Positions 24,777-34,175 are shown, counted from the stretch's first letter. The stretch is DNA of 64,000 bases from Chloracidobacterium sp. (GCA_016711345.1 JADJTD010000001.1:3598001-3662000); one strand, 5' to 3'. Numbers and translations are program-made. Notes: generated by a model from the letters alone, not told the origin.

Positions 24777-26036
24777 ATGTTGAGAGCACCTACTACATTC
24801 AGAATGCTTCTTGTAGCAGCTATTTTTGCAGTAGCTTTTACGTTTGTTTCAGGCCAATCATTAGTTTCGTCGTCGCTAAACGGCACGATGTTGGCTGCTG
24901 AATTGAACGAGCGAATGGAAAAGGCCTTTGGCAGTTATTCTGTTCCGACGACTTTGACCGATGTTGAGCTGCATAAGGTGACCTATACTTCGCTAAACGT
25001 AAGCAATAAGAAAGTAAATCTCACCGGGCTTGTCGCGTGGCCGGTTGGCGGTGCGCCGAAAGGTTTAGTTGTATATTGTCACGGGACAACTGTCGACCGC
25101 GATCGTTCGCCGTCAAAGTTCAAAGGAAAAGGTGAGGCGCCTGAAACGATCGAGGCGATCACCGGCTTTGCGACAGGTGGTTACGCGGTGATCTTGCCAG
25201 ATTATCTCGGGCTCGGAGATCACAAAGCCGCTCATCCATATCCGCTCAGCCGTGTAAATGCACGGTCAGGAATTGATATGATATCGGCGGCTCGATCATT
25301 TGCGGTTCAGAAGAACTACAGGATAGGTAAGGAACTTTACATCACCGGCTATAGCGAAGGCGGTGGTGTTGCAATGGCGCTTACGCAACAATTGCAGTCA
25401 TATACGAATGACGAGTTTAGGGTAACGCGAAGTGCTCCCGCCAGTGGGCCGTACGATCTTTCTGGAACAACACGTGAGTTCATGCTGCAGGAAACCGGTG
25501 AGCAAACCGGTTTCGTTCTCAGGCTTTATTTAATGTCCTATGCCACAAATTATTTAAATAAGGAGAAAGGTGTGAAACTCAACACCTTCTACAAACAAGC
25601 CCTTGCGAACGCTCTCGGTGTCAACTATCGTCTTAGCCCGACCGACGAAGGCGTAATCAAGAATATAGGTATTACGACGGCTCTAATGCGGTCGAAGAAT
25701 CGATTGTCGAATGTTCTACAGCCGGCATTCCTTAAAGATATGAAAGAAAACCGCAAGACCAATCCATTTGTGAGAATGCTCCAAGAAAACGATGTTTATG
25801 ATTGGAAGCCTGAGAGTGAGATGCTGATGATCTATGTTGATAAAGACTTTGTTGTCAGTCCTGAGAATACTGAGAAAGCCTATTCATCAATGCGGCGGCG
25901 GGGAGTCTCGGAGCGTACCATGCGGAAGGTAATGATCCCTTCGACCTTCAATCATTTAACCGGCATCGCTCCTGCGATCTCAAAAGCGCGAGCGTTCTTT
26001 GATGGGGGCTTTGACCGAGTCGGCGACACACGCTAA
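24777..26036 (+). CDS. secreted alpha/beta hydrolase, lipase-like
   Basis: The signal peptide covers residues 1-27. The alpha/beta hydrolase core shows the oxyanion region VVYCHGTT (near 100) and the nucleophile elbow TGYSEGGGVAMAL (Ser193). A late acid and His are likely in the MLMIYVDKDFVV and FNHLTGIAP stretches (Asp near 362, His near 400). The layout, with GYSEGG and a long lid between Ser and Asp, fits the bacterial secretory lipase or esterase group. It probably cleaves ester substrates outside the cytoplasm. AAGAAGG precedes the ATG. The neighbour downstream is a secreted phosphodiesterase. Confidence 0.82.
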   Translation: MLRAPTTFRMLLVAAIFAVAFTFVSGQSLVSSSLNGTMLAAELNERMEKAFGSYSVPTTLTDVELHKVTYTSLNVSNKKVNLTGLVAWPVGGAPKGLVVYCHGTTVDRDRSPSKFKGKGEAPETIEAITGFATGGYAVILPDYLGLGDHKAAHPYPLSRVNARSGIDMISAARSFAVQKNYRIGKELYITGYSEGGGVAMALTQQLQSYTNDEFRVTRSAPASGPYDLSGTTREFMLQETGEQTGFVLRLYLMSYATNYLNKEKGVKLNTFYKQALANALGVNYRLSPTDEGVIKNIGITTALMRSKNRLSNVLQPAFLKDMKENRKTNPFVRMLQENDVYDWKPESEMLMIYVDKDFVVSPENTEKAYSSMRRRGVSERTMRKVMIPSTFNHLTGIAPAISKARAFFDGGFDRVGDTR

Positions 26037-26064
26037 ATCGAAAATTTGTTACAGAAGTTAATAT

Positions 26065-27321
26065 ATGAACACATTCGGAGCTATACGTTTTCTTTTGATG
26101 TTCCTCTTGCTGGTTGCGGGCAATGCTACTTCGAACGTCGCACAGCAGACGATCAAAGATCTCAAATCAACGGTTATCCTTATATCACTTGACGGGTTTC
26201 GTTACGATTATCTGGACAAATATCAACCTCCGACGCTCAACGCTCTTGCAAAAAATGGTGTGCGAGCGAAATGGATGATCCCATCGTTCCCAACCAAAAC
26301 ATTTCCAAATCATTACACGATCGCAACCGGACTCTATCCTGAGCATCATGGCATCGTCGAGAACAACGTTTATGACTTCGGCGAAGTATTTATGATCCAC
26401 GACCGCGACAAGGTGCAGGAGCAGCGTTGGTGGTGGGGCGAACCGATATGGGTGACGGCGCGAAAACAGGGACAGATCGCGGCGTCGTATTTTTATGTCG
26501 GATCAGAGGCTCCTGTGATGAACATGCATCCCGATTACTGGCGTGCATACAACGGTAAAGTGCCGCCGGAAATGCGTGTTGATAAAGTGCTTGAGTGGCT
26601 CGATCTTCCGGCTGACAAACGTCCGACGATGATCACAATGTATTTCAGCGATACGGACGACGCAGGGCATGAATTTAGTCCTGATTCCGAAGAATTGAAA
26701 TATGCTGTGCTTAATGATGACCGTTATATATCGCGTCTCATGGCAGGATTAAAATCTCGCGGTGTCGATAAAAAGGTAAATGTCATCATCGTTTCCGATC
26801 ATGGAATGGCTGCGGTCGATATTAGAAAAGCATCTTTTCTCGATGATTATTTTAGTATCGAAGATGATGCGGAAAAGGTGCTTTACACGCACGAGATCAA
26901 CCAGATATTCCCGAAGCCCGGTAGGCTCGATTACATCTACTCCCGACTCAAAGCCATGCCGCATGCTACGTGTTGGAAAAAAGAGGAAATTCCGGCAAGG
27001 CTTCACTACAACGAAGGCCGCCGAATCGCTCCGATAGTTTGCTCTACTGATCCAGGTTATATTGTCACAACGCACGAGCGGTATGATGATTATGTGAAGG
27101 ATAAAGGCGACCCCGAACGGCCGCGCGGCGGGCATGGACATGATAATCGCTATCAGGAAATGCAGGCAACATTCATTGCCCACGGCCCAGCTTTTAAGAA
27201 AGGTTATCTCTCGGAGCCGTTTGAAAATATCGAGGTTTATAACGTGATGTGTAAGCTTTTAAAGCTTAAGCCTGCAAAAAATGACGGAGATTTAGATAGA
27301 GTTAAAGCGATACTGCGATAG
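26065..27321 (+). CDS. secreted nucleotide pyrophosphatase/phosphodiesterase (alkaline phosphatase superfamily)
   Basis: After a signal peptide (residues 1-27), the ISLDGFRYDYLD motif supplies a metal-binding Asp (near 43). FPTKTFPNHYTIATGLYP carries the nucleophilic Thr (near 79). Further metal ligands appear in FSDTDDAGHEF, IIVSDHGMAAVD and GGHGHDN. This is the ectonucleotide pyrophosphatase/phosphodiesterase (NPP) pattern, which hydrolyses nucleotide phosphodiesters or phospholipid head groups. The 418-aa length suits a single catalytic domain. It is the last gene of the plus-strand run from 22022 and is convergent with the metallophosphoesterase. Confidence 0.88.
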   Translation: MNTFGAIRFLLMFLLLVAGNATSNVAQQTIKDLKSTVILISLDGFRYDYLDKYQPPTLNALAKNGVRAKWMIPSFPTKTFPNHYTIATGLYPEHHGIVENNVYDFGEVFMIHDRDKVQEQRWWWGEPIWVTARKQGQIAASYFYVGSEAPVMNMHPDYWRAYNGKVPPEMRVDKVLEWLDLPADKRPTMITMYFSDTDDAGHEFSPDSEELKYAVLNDDRYISRLMAGLKSRGVDKKVNVIIVSDHGMAAVDIRKASFLDDYFSIEDDAEKVLYTHEINQIFPKPGRLDYIYSRLKAMPHATCWKKEEIPARLHYNEGRRIAPIVCSTDPGYIVTTHERYDDYVKDKGDPERPRGGHGHDNRYQEMQATFIAHGPAFKKGYLSEPFENIEVYNVMCKLLKLKPAKNDGDLDRVKAILR

Positions 27322-27342
27322 CTCGTTTTGCTACTTGAAAAT

Positions 27343-28218
27343 TTATTCTGATCTGATGGTGAGCGAAACTATTTCAGGCGGGACCATAAATCTAAATGGC
27401 AGCACGCTTGAGCCGATGCCGCTTGTTACGAACATATCTACGCCTTTATCGAGTACGTGACCGTAAGCGTATTTCTGACCAAAGCCTGAAGGCACGACCA
27501 TTCTTCCTAAGATAGGAAACCAAACTTGTCCGCCATGAGTATGAGCGGCGAGGATGAGCCGCAGATCAGGTGAGACCGAGTATTCGCCCGCGATAACTGG
27601 CAAAATGTCAGGGCTGTGTTGAAGAACGATCATATCGCCTGAACCTGTCGTGCTTAAATATTTTTTTGAGTCGGCTGAAATTCGCAGCCATCCGCCGGCC
27701 AATTTCAAATGGTCTTTCATTCCAAAGATGCGTATTCGCTGTCCATTTTTTTCAATGGGTGCAACTTCGTTTTGAAGGACTTTGTAACCGTTGCCACTTA
27801 AGGCCGCGGCTACTCGATCATCATCATAGTCGCCATCATGATTGCCGAGCACTGCAAATACGCCGTAAGTTGCGTTTATGCCGGCCAAATTTGCGGCAAT
27901 AGTTTCTACCGGCATTTTTAGACTACCGTCGCTCCATTCCGAAACATAATCGCCGAGCATAACGACAACGTCAGGGTCTTGCTCATTAATCTTTAAGACA
28001 ATCGCGCGAATCTTTTCCTCAGTAACGCCATGCGAGCCGCCATGAAGGTCTCCCAACATGACTATCTTTAAGCCGTCGAAAGCAGGATTCCAGTTCTTGA
28101 TCTTCAAAGTTTCAGAAGTGACGACAAGACGGTTGGGTTCGATGAAATATGAATATGCTAGACACCACAGAGAGACAAAGCTGATTATCACAAAACCGTA
28201 AAGGATCTTATTTTTCAT
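27343..28218 (-). CDS. membrane-anchored metallophosphoesterase (YkuE-like)
   Basis: The N-terminal membrane anchor (residues 5-25) is followed by a calcineurin-like domain with all metal motifs: GDLHGG (57-62), GDYVSEW (from 89), LGNHDGD (near 138) and AAHTHGGQVWFP (near 231). Such enzymes hydrolyse phosphoesters; YkuE-like members are often linked to envelope lipids. Part of the anchor (residues 14-20, FVSLWCL) is encoded by one arm of a 9-bp-periodic inverted repeat (28163-28247), so the repeat has entered the coding region. It follows ubiD by 33 bases on the minus strand. Confidence 0.87.
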   Translation of the reverse strand: MKNKILYGFVIISFVSLWCLAYSYFIEPNRLVVTSETLKIKNWNPAFDGLKIVMLGDLHGGSHGVTEEKIRAIVLKINEQDPDVVVMLGDYVSEWSDGSLKMPVETIAANLAGINATYGVFAVLGNHDGDYDDDRVAAALSGNGYKVLQNEVAPIEKNGQRIRIFGMKDHLKLAGGWLRISADSKKYLSTTGSGDMIVLQHSPDILPVIAGEYSVSPDLRLILAAHTHGGQVWFPILGRMVVPSGFGQKYAYGHVLDKGVDMFVTSGIGSSVLPFRFMVPPEIVSLTIRSE

Positions 28219-28247
28219 TTCTTTGTGTCCTTTGTGACTTTGTGGTG
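28163..28247. repeat. 9-bp-periodic inverted repeat (CACAAAGNN type), partly coding
   Basis: The right arm (28221-28247) has three 9-bp units on the minus strand (CACCACAAA, GTCACAAAG, GACACAAAG). The left arm (28163-28180) has two units of the same type in inverse orientation, and lies inside the metallophosphoesterase gene. The right arm fills the spacer before that gene's ATG. It belongs with the copies at 4099, 30031 and 36253. Confidence 0.65.
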
Positions 28248-28251
28248 AAAT

Positions 28252-30006
28252 CTAACAAAAATAATCACCCCACCGTGAATCTACCAACTCAACGATATCC
28301 TCGCGAGCCTCGACCTCTTTGGGATACCACGGTTTCATTCGAGCATCTATGACTATCGGTGAAGTATAGCCAATGTGATTATTCCTGGTCGTTATTTCTT
28401 TTGCAAAGATGTCGGTTGCCGGATTAAACCGTGTCCAGGTTGCCCATAGAAATTGTTCCGTCGATCTCGCATAGTTAGCATCATCGTGAACGACCACGAC
28501 CTGCCAATCGTCGAAGTTACCTGATCTTGCAATATGGTCGGCAAGATCTTTGTCGTTTTCGTATGTTTCACCTTCGACGACGAGACAGCCGCCGCAGAAT
28601 GGTTTGACATGCTTAATGCCAGATGGAAGTTCGCTGTGAAATTCACGCTTCAATTCTCTTTTTGCCTTTCCTAAACCCATCAAGATGGCCTTACTGCCGT
28701 GATTGATCTTGCCGCTTGCGTAATCTAATGTGTCGAACGCTGTTTGGCTGAAGATAAACAGATCGCGCTGCCAATCAGCTCGGGCAAGGATGTGTTCAAA
28801 GAGCGATCTGAAGTCACGAAGGTCTAGCGGCGTATCGGTCAGCAGCAGAAACTTGGTTAGTGTCAACTGGCCTTCGCCAAGGATGCGGAAACCCGCGGAT
28901 AAGGCTTCACGTGCATAACGTTCTCTTACAACAGCAGCCGCAAGCGAATGAAAACCGGTCTCGCCGTAACTCCACAGGTCGCGAACCGCAGGCATCACCA
29001 GCGGAAACAGCGGCGAAAGCAGATCTTGCAAATAATCGCCGATAAAAAAATCCTCCTGACGAGGCTTACCTACAACCGTCGCGGGAAAGATCGCGTCTTT
29101 GCGATGAAATACGGCGTCGGCGTGAAAGACTGGATAATCGTGTACTAGCGAATAATAACCATAATGATCGCCGAAAGGGCCTTCTGGACGACGTTCGTGA
29201 GGTTGGACGTGACCGCAGATCGCGAATTCGGCTTCAGCAATTAAACGATGCCGATCAGCACCTAGAGGATTTGCAGAAGTTTCAATCTTGCCGTCTGCTA
29301 GCAGCGAAGCAAGCATTAATTCTGGCAGACCTTCGGGCAATGGAGCGACCGCCGCAAGGATCATCGCCGGAGCTCCGCCGAGAAAGACCGTGACTGGCAA
29401 GGTTTTATTTTGCTTCTCAGCCTCAAAATAATGAAAGCCGCCGCCCTTGCCGATCTGCCAATGCATACCGGTCGAAGTCGCGTCGTAACGCTGCATCCGG
29501 TACATCCCAAGATTGTGCTTACTGTCAGTCGGACTCTCGGTATAAACAAGCGGAAGCGTGTTGAAATGTCCACCGTCTTCGTGCCAGAGCTGTAAAAAAG
29601 GCAATTTCTCGAGATTGACGGCTGATTGTCTGTTTTCGAGTACCGGAGCGTTTTGCGTGGCTTTTGTGCCGAACTTAAGAGCAGAAAATGCTAGGTCACG
29701 ATATTCCCAGAGCTTGTTCAGTTTCGGTGGTAATAGATTTTCGGCTGCTTCCACCGCTCGACGGACAAACTCCAACGGTTTTTTACCAAATGCCAGATCG
29801 ATGCGTTTGTTCGTCCCGAATAGGTTTGTAACAACAGGAAATGCAGATCCTTTTACATTGTTAAAAAGCAAAGCCCTACCCTGACTATCGATCACGCGGC
29901 GATGGATCTCGGATATCTCAAGATACGGGTCAACTTCAGCCGTGATTTCAACAATCTCGTCCTCATTTCTCAGAGACTCAATAAATGTACGAAGGTTTCG
30001 ATGCAT
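28252..30006 (-). CDS. UbiD-family decarboxylase
   Basis: This 584-aa protein begins with LRTFIESLRNEDEIVEI, the usual UbiD N-terminus, followed by DSQGRALLFNN and the PLGADRHRLIAEAEFAICG segment. The prFMN and metal-binding region is represented by EGPFGDHYGYYS (with Glu-Gly-Pro-Phe-Gly-Asp) and by HADAVFHRKDAIFPATVVGKP. UbiD enzymes use prenylated FMN to (de)carboxylate aromatic or unsaturated acids, often in ubiquinone or menaquinone synthesis. No UbiX or quinone genes are adjacent, so the substrate is open. The C-terminal half is as long as in the mqn-linked forms. Confidence 0.88.
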   Translation of the reverse strand: MHRNLRTFIESLRNEDEIVEITAEVDPYLEISEIHRRVIDSQGRALLFNNVKGSAFPVVTNLFGTNKRIDLAFGKKPLEFVRRAVEAAENLLPPKLNKLWEYRDLAFSALKFGTKATQNAPVLENRQSAVNLEKLPFLQLWHEDGGHFNTLPLVYTESPTDSKHNLGMYRMQRYDATSTGMHWQIGKGGGFHYFEAEKQNKTLPVTVFLGGAPAMILAAVAPLPEGLPELMLASLLADGKIETSANPLGADRHRLIAEAEFAICGHVQPHERRPEGPFGDHYGYYSLVHDYPVFHADAVFHRKDAIFPATVVGKPRQEDFFIGDYLQDLLSPLFPLVMPAVRDLWSYGETGFHSLAAAVVRERYAREALSAGFRILGEGQLTLTKFLLLTDTPLDLRDFRSLFEHILARADWQRDLFIFSQTAFDTLDYASGKINHGSKAILMGLGKAKRELKREFHSELPSGIKHVKPFCGGCLVVEGETYENDKDLADHIARSGNFDDWQVVVVHDDANYARSTEQFLWATWTRFNPATDIFAKEITTRNNHIGYTSPIVIDARMKPWYPKEVEAREDIVELVDSRWGDYFC

Positions 30007-30030
30007 CCCTTAATGACCAGAAAAAGTACG

Positions 30031-30096
30031 CCACAGAGACGCGGAGGTCACAGAGGTAAAATACCTATTTTCTCTGTTCTCTGTGTCCTCTGTGGC
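30031..30096. repeat. 9-bp-periodic inverted repeat (CACAGAGNN type)
   Basis: Left arm 30031-30056 reads CCACAGAGACGCGGAGG then TCACAGAGG. Right arm 30072-30096 reads CTCTGTTCTCTGTGTCC then TCTGTGGC. The arms pair with a few mismatches around a 15-bp AT-rich loop. It sits in the spacer between the 3-hydroxyacyl-CoA dehydrogenase stop (30103) and the UbiD start (30006). Confidence 0.75.
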
Positions 30097-30102
30097 AAAA
30101 AA

Positions 30103-30951
30103 CTAATTGTAATCGTAAAATCCTTTGCCGCTCTTGCGTCCGAGCCATCCGGCATCAACGTACTTTTTGAGTAGCGGACTTGGACGGTATTTGGGGTCGC
30201 CAAGGCCTTCATGTAATACATTAAGTATTGCAAGGCAAACGTCTAAACCAATGAAGTCTGCGAGTGTCAATGGACCCATTGGATGATTCATACCGAGCTT
30301 CATTATCTCGTCTATCGATTCTTTGGTCGCGACGCCTTCGTGCAGGGCGAAAATGGCTTCGTTTATCATCGGCATTAGCACGCGGTTTGACACAAAACCC
30401 GGGTAATCATTGCATTCGACAGGAACTTTGCCGAGTTTTTCCGACAGCCCCTTCATTTTGGCATAAGTTTCATCCGAAGTAGCAATTCCGCGGATGACTT
30501 CAACCAATTTCATAAGCGGTACCGGATTAAAGAAATGCATCCCGATAACTTTGTCGGGGCGTTTTGTAGTAGCCGCGATCTTTGTGATCGAAATAGACGA
30601 CGTGTTTGACGACAGGATCGCATCCGGCGAAGTAATTTGATCCAGCTTTTCAAATATCGCCTTTTTAATCTCGAAATTCTCCGAGGCGGCTTCGACGATC
30701 AGCGAACAGTTTTTCACATCATCGAGATTCGTCGTAGTCGTTATTCGACCGAGAATATCTGATTTTTGAGCCTCAGTCATTGTTTCTTTCTTAACAAAAC
30801 GATCAAGGCTCTTGCGGATATTCGCCAATCCACGCTCGACGAATTCTGTGTTTACATCGCAAATCACGACGTCAAAACCTGCGCTTGCAGCTGTTTGAGC
30901 AATACCGTTGCCCATCGTTCCCGCACCTATAACACCGATCAATTCATTCAT
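30103..30951 (-). CDS. 3-hydroxybutyryl-CoA dehydrogenase
   Basis: The 282-aa enzyme oxidises short-chain 3-hydroxyacyl-CoA with NAD(P). The dinucleotide loop IGVIGAGTMGNGIAQ is at residues 5-19. The catalytic and substrate regions follow: SSNTSSISITKIA and GMHFFNPVPLMKLVEVI, with the catalytic His in GMHFFNP (near 138). The C-terminal helical domain has NHPMGPLTLADFIGLD and ends in the family-typical GRKSGKGFYDY. It lies on the same strand as thiolase and a CoA-transferase 0.6-3 kb upstream, suggesting butyrate, acetoacetate or PHB-type metabolism. Only one small membrane protein gene intervenes. Confidence 0.93.
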   Translation of the reverse strand: MNELIGVIGAGTMGNGIAQTAASAGFDVVICDVNTEFVERGLANIRKSLDRFVKKETMTEAQKSDILGRITTTTNLDDVKNCSLIVEAASENFEIKKAIFEKLDQITSPDAILSSNTSSISITKIAATTKRPDKVIGMHFFNPVPLMKLVEVIRGIATSDETYAKMKGLSEKLGKVPVECNDYPGFVSNRVLMPMINEAIFALHEGVATKESIDEIMKLGMNHPMGPLTLADFIGLDVCLAILNVLHEGLGDPKYRPSPLLKKYVDAGWLGRKSGKGFYDYN

Positions 30952-31089
30952 TTATAAATTCCTCAAATTAAAGTTTAAAAGCAAAATAAGAATCTATCGA
31001 AAAGTCGGCACCAAGACAAACGAGCGGTCGGAATTAACTTCCGGCCGCCCTTAATCCCAGTCGCTATTTGCTGATGATCTGGAGCACTA

Positions 31090-31548
31090 TTACTGCCAGC
31101 TATTTGGCGGCAGCGGTGCAACATTGCTTCCGGCCAACTGGTCTCTGTATGCGGCGTCCTCAAAATATCGCTTGCCGTCATCACTAAAAAGAAAGATCAG
31201 GCCGAAAACGCCAATAGCAGTTCCAAATGGAAATGAAAGGCAGCACATGATCGAGGCGATGATCGTCCATGTTCGGGCCCATGGTTTATTTTTTCGAAGC
31301 CCGTATCCCGCAACAACCTTTGGCACAGAGAAAAGAACTGTAAAGATCAGAACAAAAATAAAAACCGCCATGATAATGCCCATTATCAATTCTGGCGGCG
31401 GATCACCTGCTTTTTGTGGAGTCGCAGTAAAAATAAACCCGAACAACGCAATATAAATGATCGCAATAATTCCGACCACCAGAACATTAAACGCTGTAAA
31501 CAACCAAAAGAATAGCCCGAGTAATCGAGCTTTGTCATGAGCATTCAT
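31090..31548 (-). CDS. hypothetical four-helix membrane protein, 152 aa
   Basis: Four hydrophobic segments (roughly residues 9-30, 55-75, 85-100 and 105-118) are evident, with a short polar C-terminal tail (DDGKRYFEDAAYRDQL). A GLRKNKPWART stretch between helices 3 and 4 is reminiscent of small DUF-type membrane proteins, but I cannot assign a family. It lies between thiolase and 3-hydroxybutyryl-CoA dehydrogenase on the minus strand with spacers of 60 and 138 bases. A metabolic role is not supported by its sequence. Confidence 0.65.
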   Translation of the reverse strand: MNAHDKARLLGLFFWLFTAFNVLVVGIIAIIYIALFGFIFTATPQKAGDPPPELIMGIIMAVFIFVLIFTVLFSVPKVVAGYGLRKNKPWARTWTIIASIMCCLSFPFGTAIGVFGLIFLFSDDGKRYFEDAAYRDQLAGSNVAPLPPNSWQ

Positions 31549-31608
31549 AGGAGTTAGCCCTCACCAGAATAGCTACGAAAACACTTCCATTTTGTTCGTA
31601 AAATCGAA

Positions 31609-32802
31609 CTAATCGCGTTCAACAGCCATGGCAACCGAATTGCCGCCGCCTAAGCAAAGAGCCGCGACGCCGCGTTTTACACCGCGTCGTTTCATCTCGT
31701 AAAGAAGCGTGGTCAAAACACGTCCACCAGAGTTGCCGATAGCGTGGCCGAGAGCGACAGCTCCGCCGTTGACGTTGACCTTTTCCATATCGAGGCCGAG
31801 TTCTTTCATTACTCCAAGTGCCTGCACGGAGAACGCTTCGTTCAGCTCAAAAAGATCGACGTCCTTCATATCCCATCCGGCTTTCGCGAGCACATTCTGA
31901 ACGCCTTTGACCGGCGCCATCATTATGAGTTTCGGTTCGATGCCTGAAGTAGCTGATGCTACCACGCGACCGAGCGGTTCAATGCCCAAACTCGCTGCAT
32001 TTTCTGCTGATGTTACGACCAGGGCCGAGGCACCATCGTTGACGCCTGGAGCATTACCGGCCGTAACCGTGCCGCCGTCTTTCTTAAAAGCCGGACGCAA
32101 TTTGGCGAGACTCTCAACCGTGGTCTCGGGCCGCACCGGTTCGTCGTAATCCAAAACAATAGGGTCGCCTTTCTTTTGCGGAATTTCGATAGCAGCCAAT
32201 TCATCTTTGAACCGACCTTCCTGCTGTGCTTCGTGAGCTTTTTTATGCGAGTTAAAAGCAAAATCGTCCTGCTCTTCACGCGAGATCTGATATTTTTCGG
32301 CGACGAGTTCACCTGTGTTGCCCATGTGCCAATTCTCAAACGGACACCACAAACCGTCGTGGATCATCAGATCGGTGACAGTCTGATTGCCCATTTTATA
32401 ACCGTCACGAGCACCCGGCAACGCATAAGGAATATTCGACATCGATTCCATCCCGCCCGCGACGACGTATTCGGCATCGCCAAGCTGAACTGCCTGCGAC
32501 GCCAAGGAAACCGCACGCAAACCCGAGCCGCAAACCATATTGATCGTCAATGCCGAAACTTCCGGCGGCAGATCAGCCTTCAAAGCCGCCTGCCTCGCCG
32601 GAGCCTGACCGATTCCGGCCTGAACAACGCAACCCATAATAACCTCGTCAACCTTGTCGCCCGTAATGCCGGCTCGCTTGACGGCTTCCCTGATAGCGAT
32701 TGCTCCCAGATCTGGGGCTGAAAAGCCCTTTAATAGTCCCTGAAATCTTCCTGTCGGCGTCCTTGCCGCGCTTATAATTACTGCTTGTTTATTATTAGAC
32801 AT
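31609..32802 (-). CDS. acetyl-CoA acetyltransferase (thiolase II)
   Basis: The 397-aa enzyme joins two acetyl-CoA or cleaves acetoacetyl-CoA. All catalytic residues are in place: the acyl-carrying Cys91 in NMVCGSGLRAV, the His in GGAVALGHAIGNSGGR (near 353) and the second Cys in ALCLGGGNSVAMA (near 384). The N-terminal IISAARTPTGRFQG is typical of biosynthetic thiolases. It lies 66 bases downstream of the CoA-transferase gene. Together with 3-hydroxybutyryl-CoA dehydrogenase this makes a short-chain acyl-CoA cluster. The direction (synthesis or breakdown) cannot be told from sequence. Confidence 0.94.
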   Translation of the reverse strand: MSNNKQAVIISAARTPTGRFQGLLKGFSAPDLGAIAIREAVKRAGITGDKVDEVIMGCVVQAGIGQAPARQAALKADLPPEVSALTINMVCGSGLRAVSLASQAVQLGDAEYVVAGGMESMSNIPYALPGARDGYKMGNQTVTDLMIHDGLWCPFENWHMGNTGELVAEKYQISREEQDDFAFNSHKKAHEAQQEGRFKDELAAIEIPQKKGDPIVLDYDEPVRPETTVESLAKLRPAFKKDGGTVTAGNAPGVNDGASALVVTSAENAASLGIEPLGRVVASATSGIEPKLIMMAPVKGVQNVLAKAGWDMKDVDLFELNEAFSVQALGVMKELGLDMEKVNVNGGAVALGHAIGNSGGRVLTTLLYEMKRRGVKRGVAALCLGGGNSVAMAVERD

Positions 32803-32867
32803 AAATGTTGTTTCCCATTGAAATTAAATAAAATAATAGTCTATCACTGACAGTCGTCAAACAAAAT

Positions 32868-34142
32868 TCAATTCGATTTGAACCGGTCAAATGCCGCTAT
32901 TTCCAGAGCCTCTCTATGGTCGGGATGGGCGATGCGGATCAGTTCTGTCGCGCGTTGGCGGAGATTTTTGCCGTAAAGATTGGCAACGCCATATTCCGTG
33001 ACAATGTAGTGGATGTGTGCCCTAGTCGAGACAACACCCGCTCCCTCTTTCAAAAAAGGCACGATCTTGCTATCGCCGCGTTTGGTGGTAGAGGGCAATG
33101 CGATGATCGGCTTGCCTCCCTCGGACAATGAAGCACCGCGAATAAAATCCATTTGGCCGCCGACGCCTGAATACTGGTATGTTCCGATCGAATCAGCACA
33201 GACTTGTCCTGTCAGATCAACCTCGATAGCGCTGTTTATAGCGGTCACTTTTGGATTGCGGCGAATAACTGCGCTGTCGTTGACGTAGGCGATATCAAGC
33301 ATTAGGACCTGAGGATTGTCGTCAATAAAATCATAGACATGCCGTGTTCCCATTACGAATCCGGCAACGATCTTGCCGGGATGCTTTTTTTTCTTTTCAC
33401 CAGTGACGACCCCGCGTTCAACGAGATCGATCAGGCCGTCAGAAAACATTTCGGTATGGATCCCGAGATGCTGGTGATCCGTGATCGCCGAAAGCACGGC
33501 ATTGGGAATTGATCCTATACCCATTTGCAGGGTCGCACCGTCATCGATCATGCCTGAAATATGTTGTCCGATAGCGCTGTCGATATCTGTCAATTTGGGA
33601 GCCGGGGCTTCGGGGAGAGGTTCATCGACTTCTACAAGAGCATCGATGTCGCAGGGGCGAACTAGGGCGTCACCGATAGTCCTAGGCATCTGAGGATTTA
33701 CTTGGGCGATGACGTATTTAGCACATTCAACGGCAGCACGGGCAATGTCAACCGAAACACCGAGCGAGTAAAAACCATGTTTGTCCGGCGGCGAAACATG
33801 GATCAAAGCTACATCCAGCGGCAGCACGTTTTTGCGAAAAAGTGCCGGTATTTCCGACAGAAAAACAGGAATGTAATCGCCGCGTCCTTCCTGCACAGCC
33901 TTTCGAACATTTGCACCGACAAAAAAAGCATTTACGTGAAAACTTTCGGTGTAGCGCGGTTCCGAATACGGAGCAGTACCCTCAGTGTGCAAATGAACGA
34001 TCTCGACATTGCGGAGTTCATCGGCACGATCGGTCATTGCCTGTATTAAAGTTGCCGGTGCAGCCGCTACCCCATGGATGAATACACGGTCGCCTGACTT
34101 GATAGCTTTTACGGCTTCGTCCGCTGAGATTGTCTTTGGCAT
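32868..34142 (-). CDS. acetyl-CoA hydrolase/transferase family (4-hydroxybutyrate CoA-transferase-like)
   Basis: The 424-aa protein has both halves of the acetyl-CoA hydrolase/transferase fold. The N-terminal half has DRVFIHGVAAAPATLIQAM, and the C-terminal half has LQMGIGSIPNAVLSAI, LGIHTEMFSDGLIDLVE and STRAHIHYIVTEYGVANLYG. The Glu that forms the CoA thioester is expected in the second half of the family. The family includes acetate, propionate and 4-hydroxybutyrate CoA-transferases. Next to thiolase and a hydroxyacyl-CoA dehydrogenase it probably moves CoA between acetate and a C4 acid. It could equally be a succinyl-CoA:acetate type. Confidence 0.87.
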   Translation of the reverse strand: MPKTISADEAVKAIKSGDRVFIHGVAAAPATLIQAMTDRADELRNVEIVHLHTEGTAPYSEPRYTESFHVNAFFVGANVRKAVQEGRGDYIPVFLSEIPALFRKNVLPLDVALIHVSPPDKHGFYSLGVSVDIARAAVECAKYVIAQVNPQMPRTIGDALVRPCDIDALVEVDEPLPEAPAPKLTDIDSAIGQHISGMIDDGATLQMGIGSIPNAVLSAITDHQHLGIHTEMFSDGLIDLVERGVVTGEKKKKHPGKIVAGFVMGTRHVYDFIDDNPQVLMLDIAYVNDSAVIRRNPKVTAINSAIEVDLTGQVCADSIGTYQYSGVGGQMDFIRGASLSEGGKPIIALPSTTKRGDSKIVPFLKEGAGVVSTRAHIHYIVTEYGVANLYGKNLRQRATELIRIAHPDHREALEIAAFDRFKSN

Positions 34143-34175
34143 GGTTTTAAAGAGCTATTTGTTTAGAGTTTAAGT

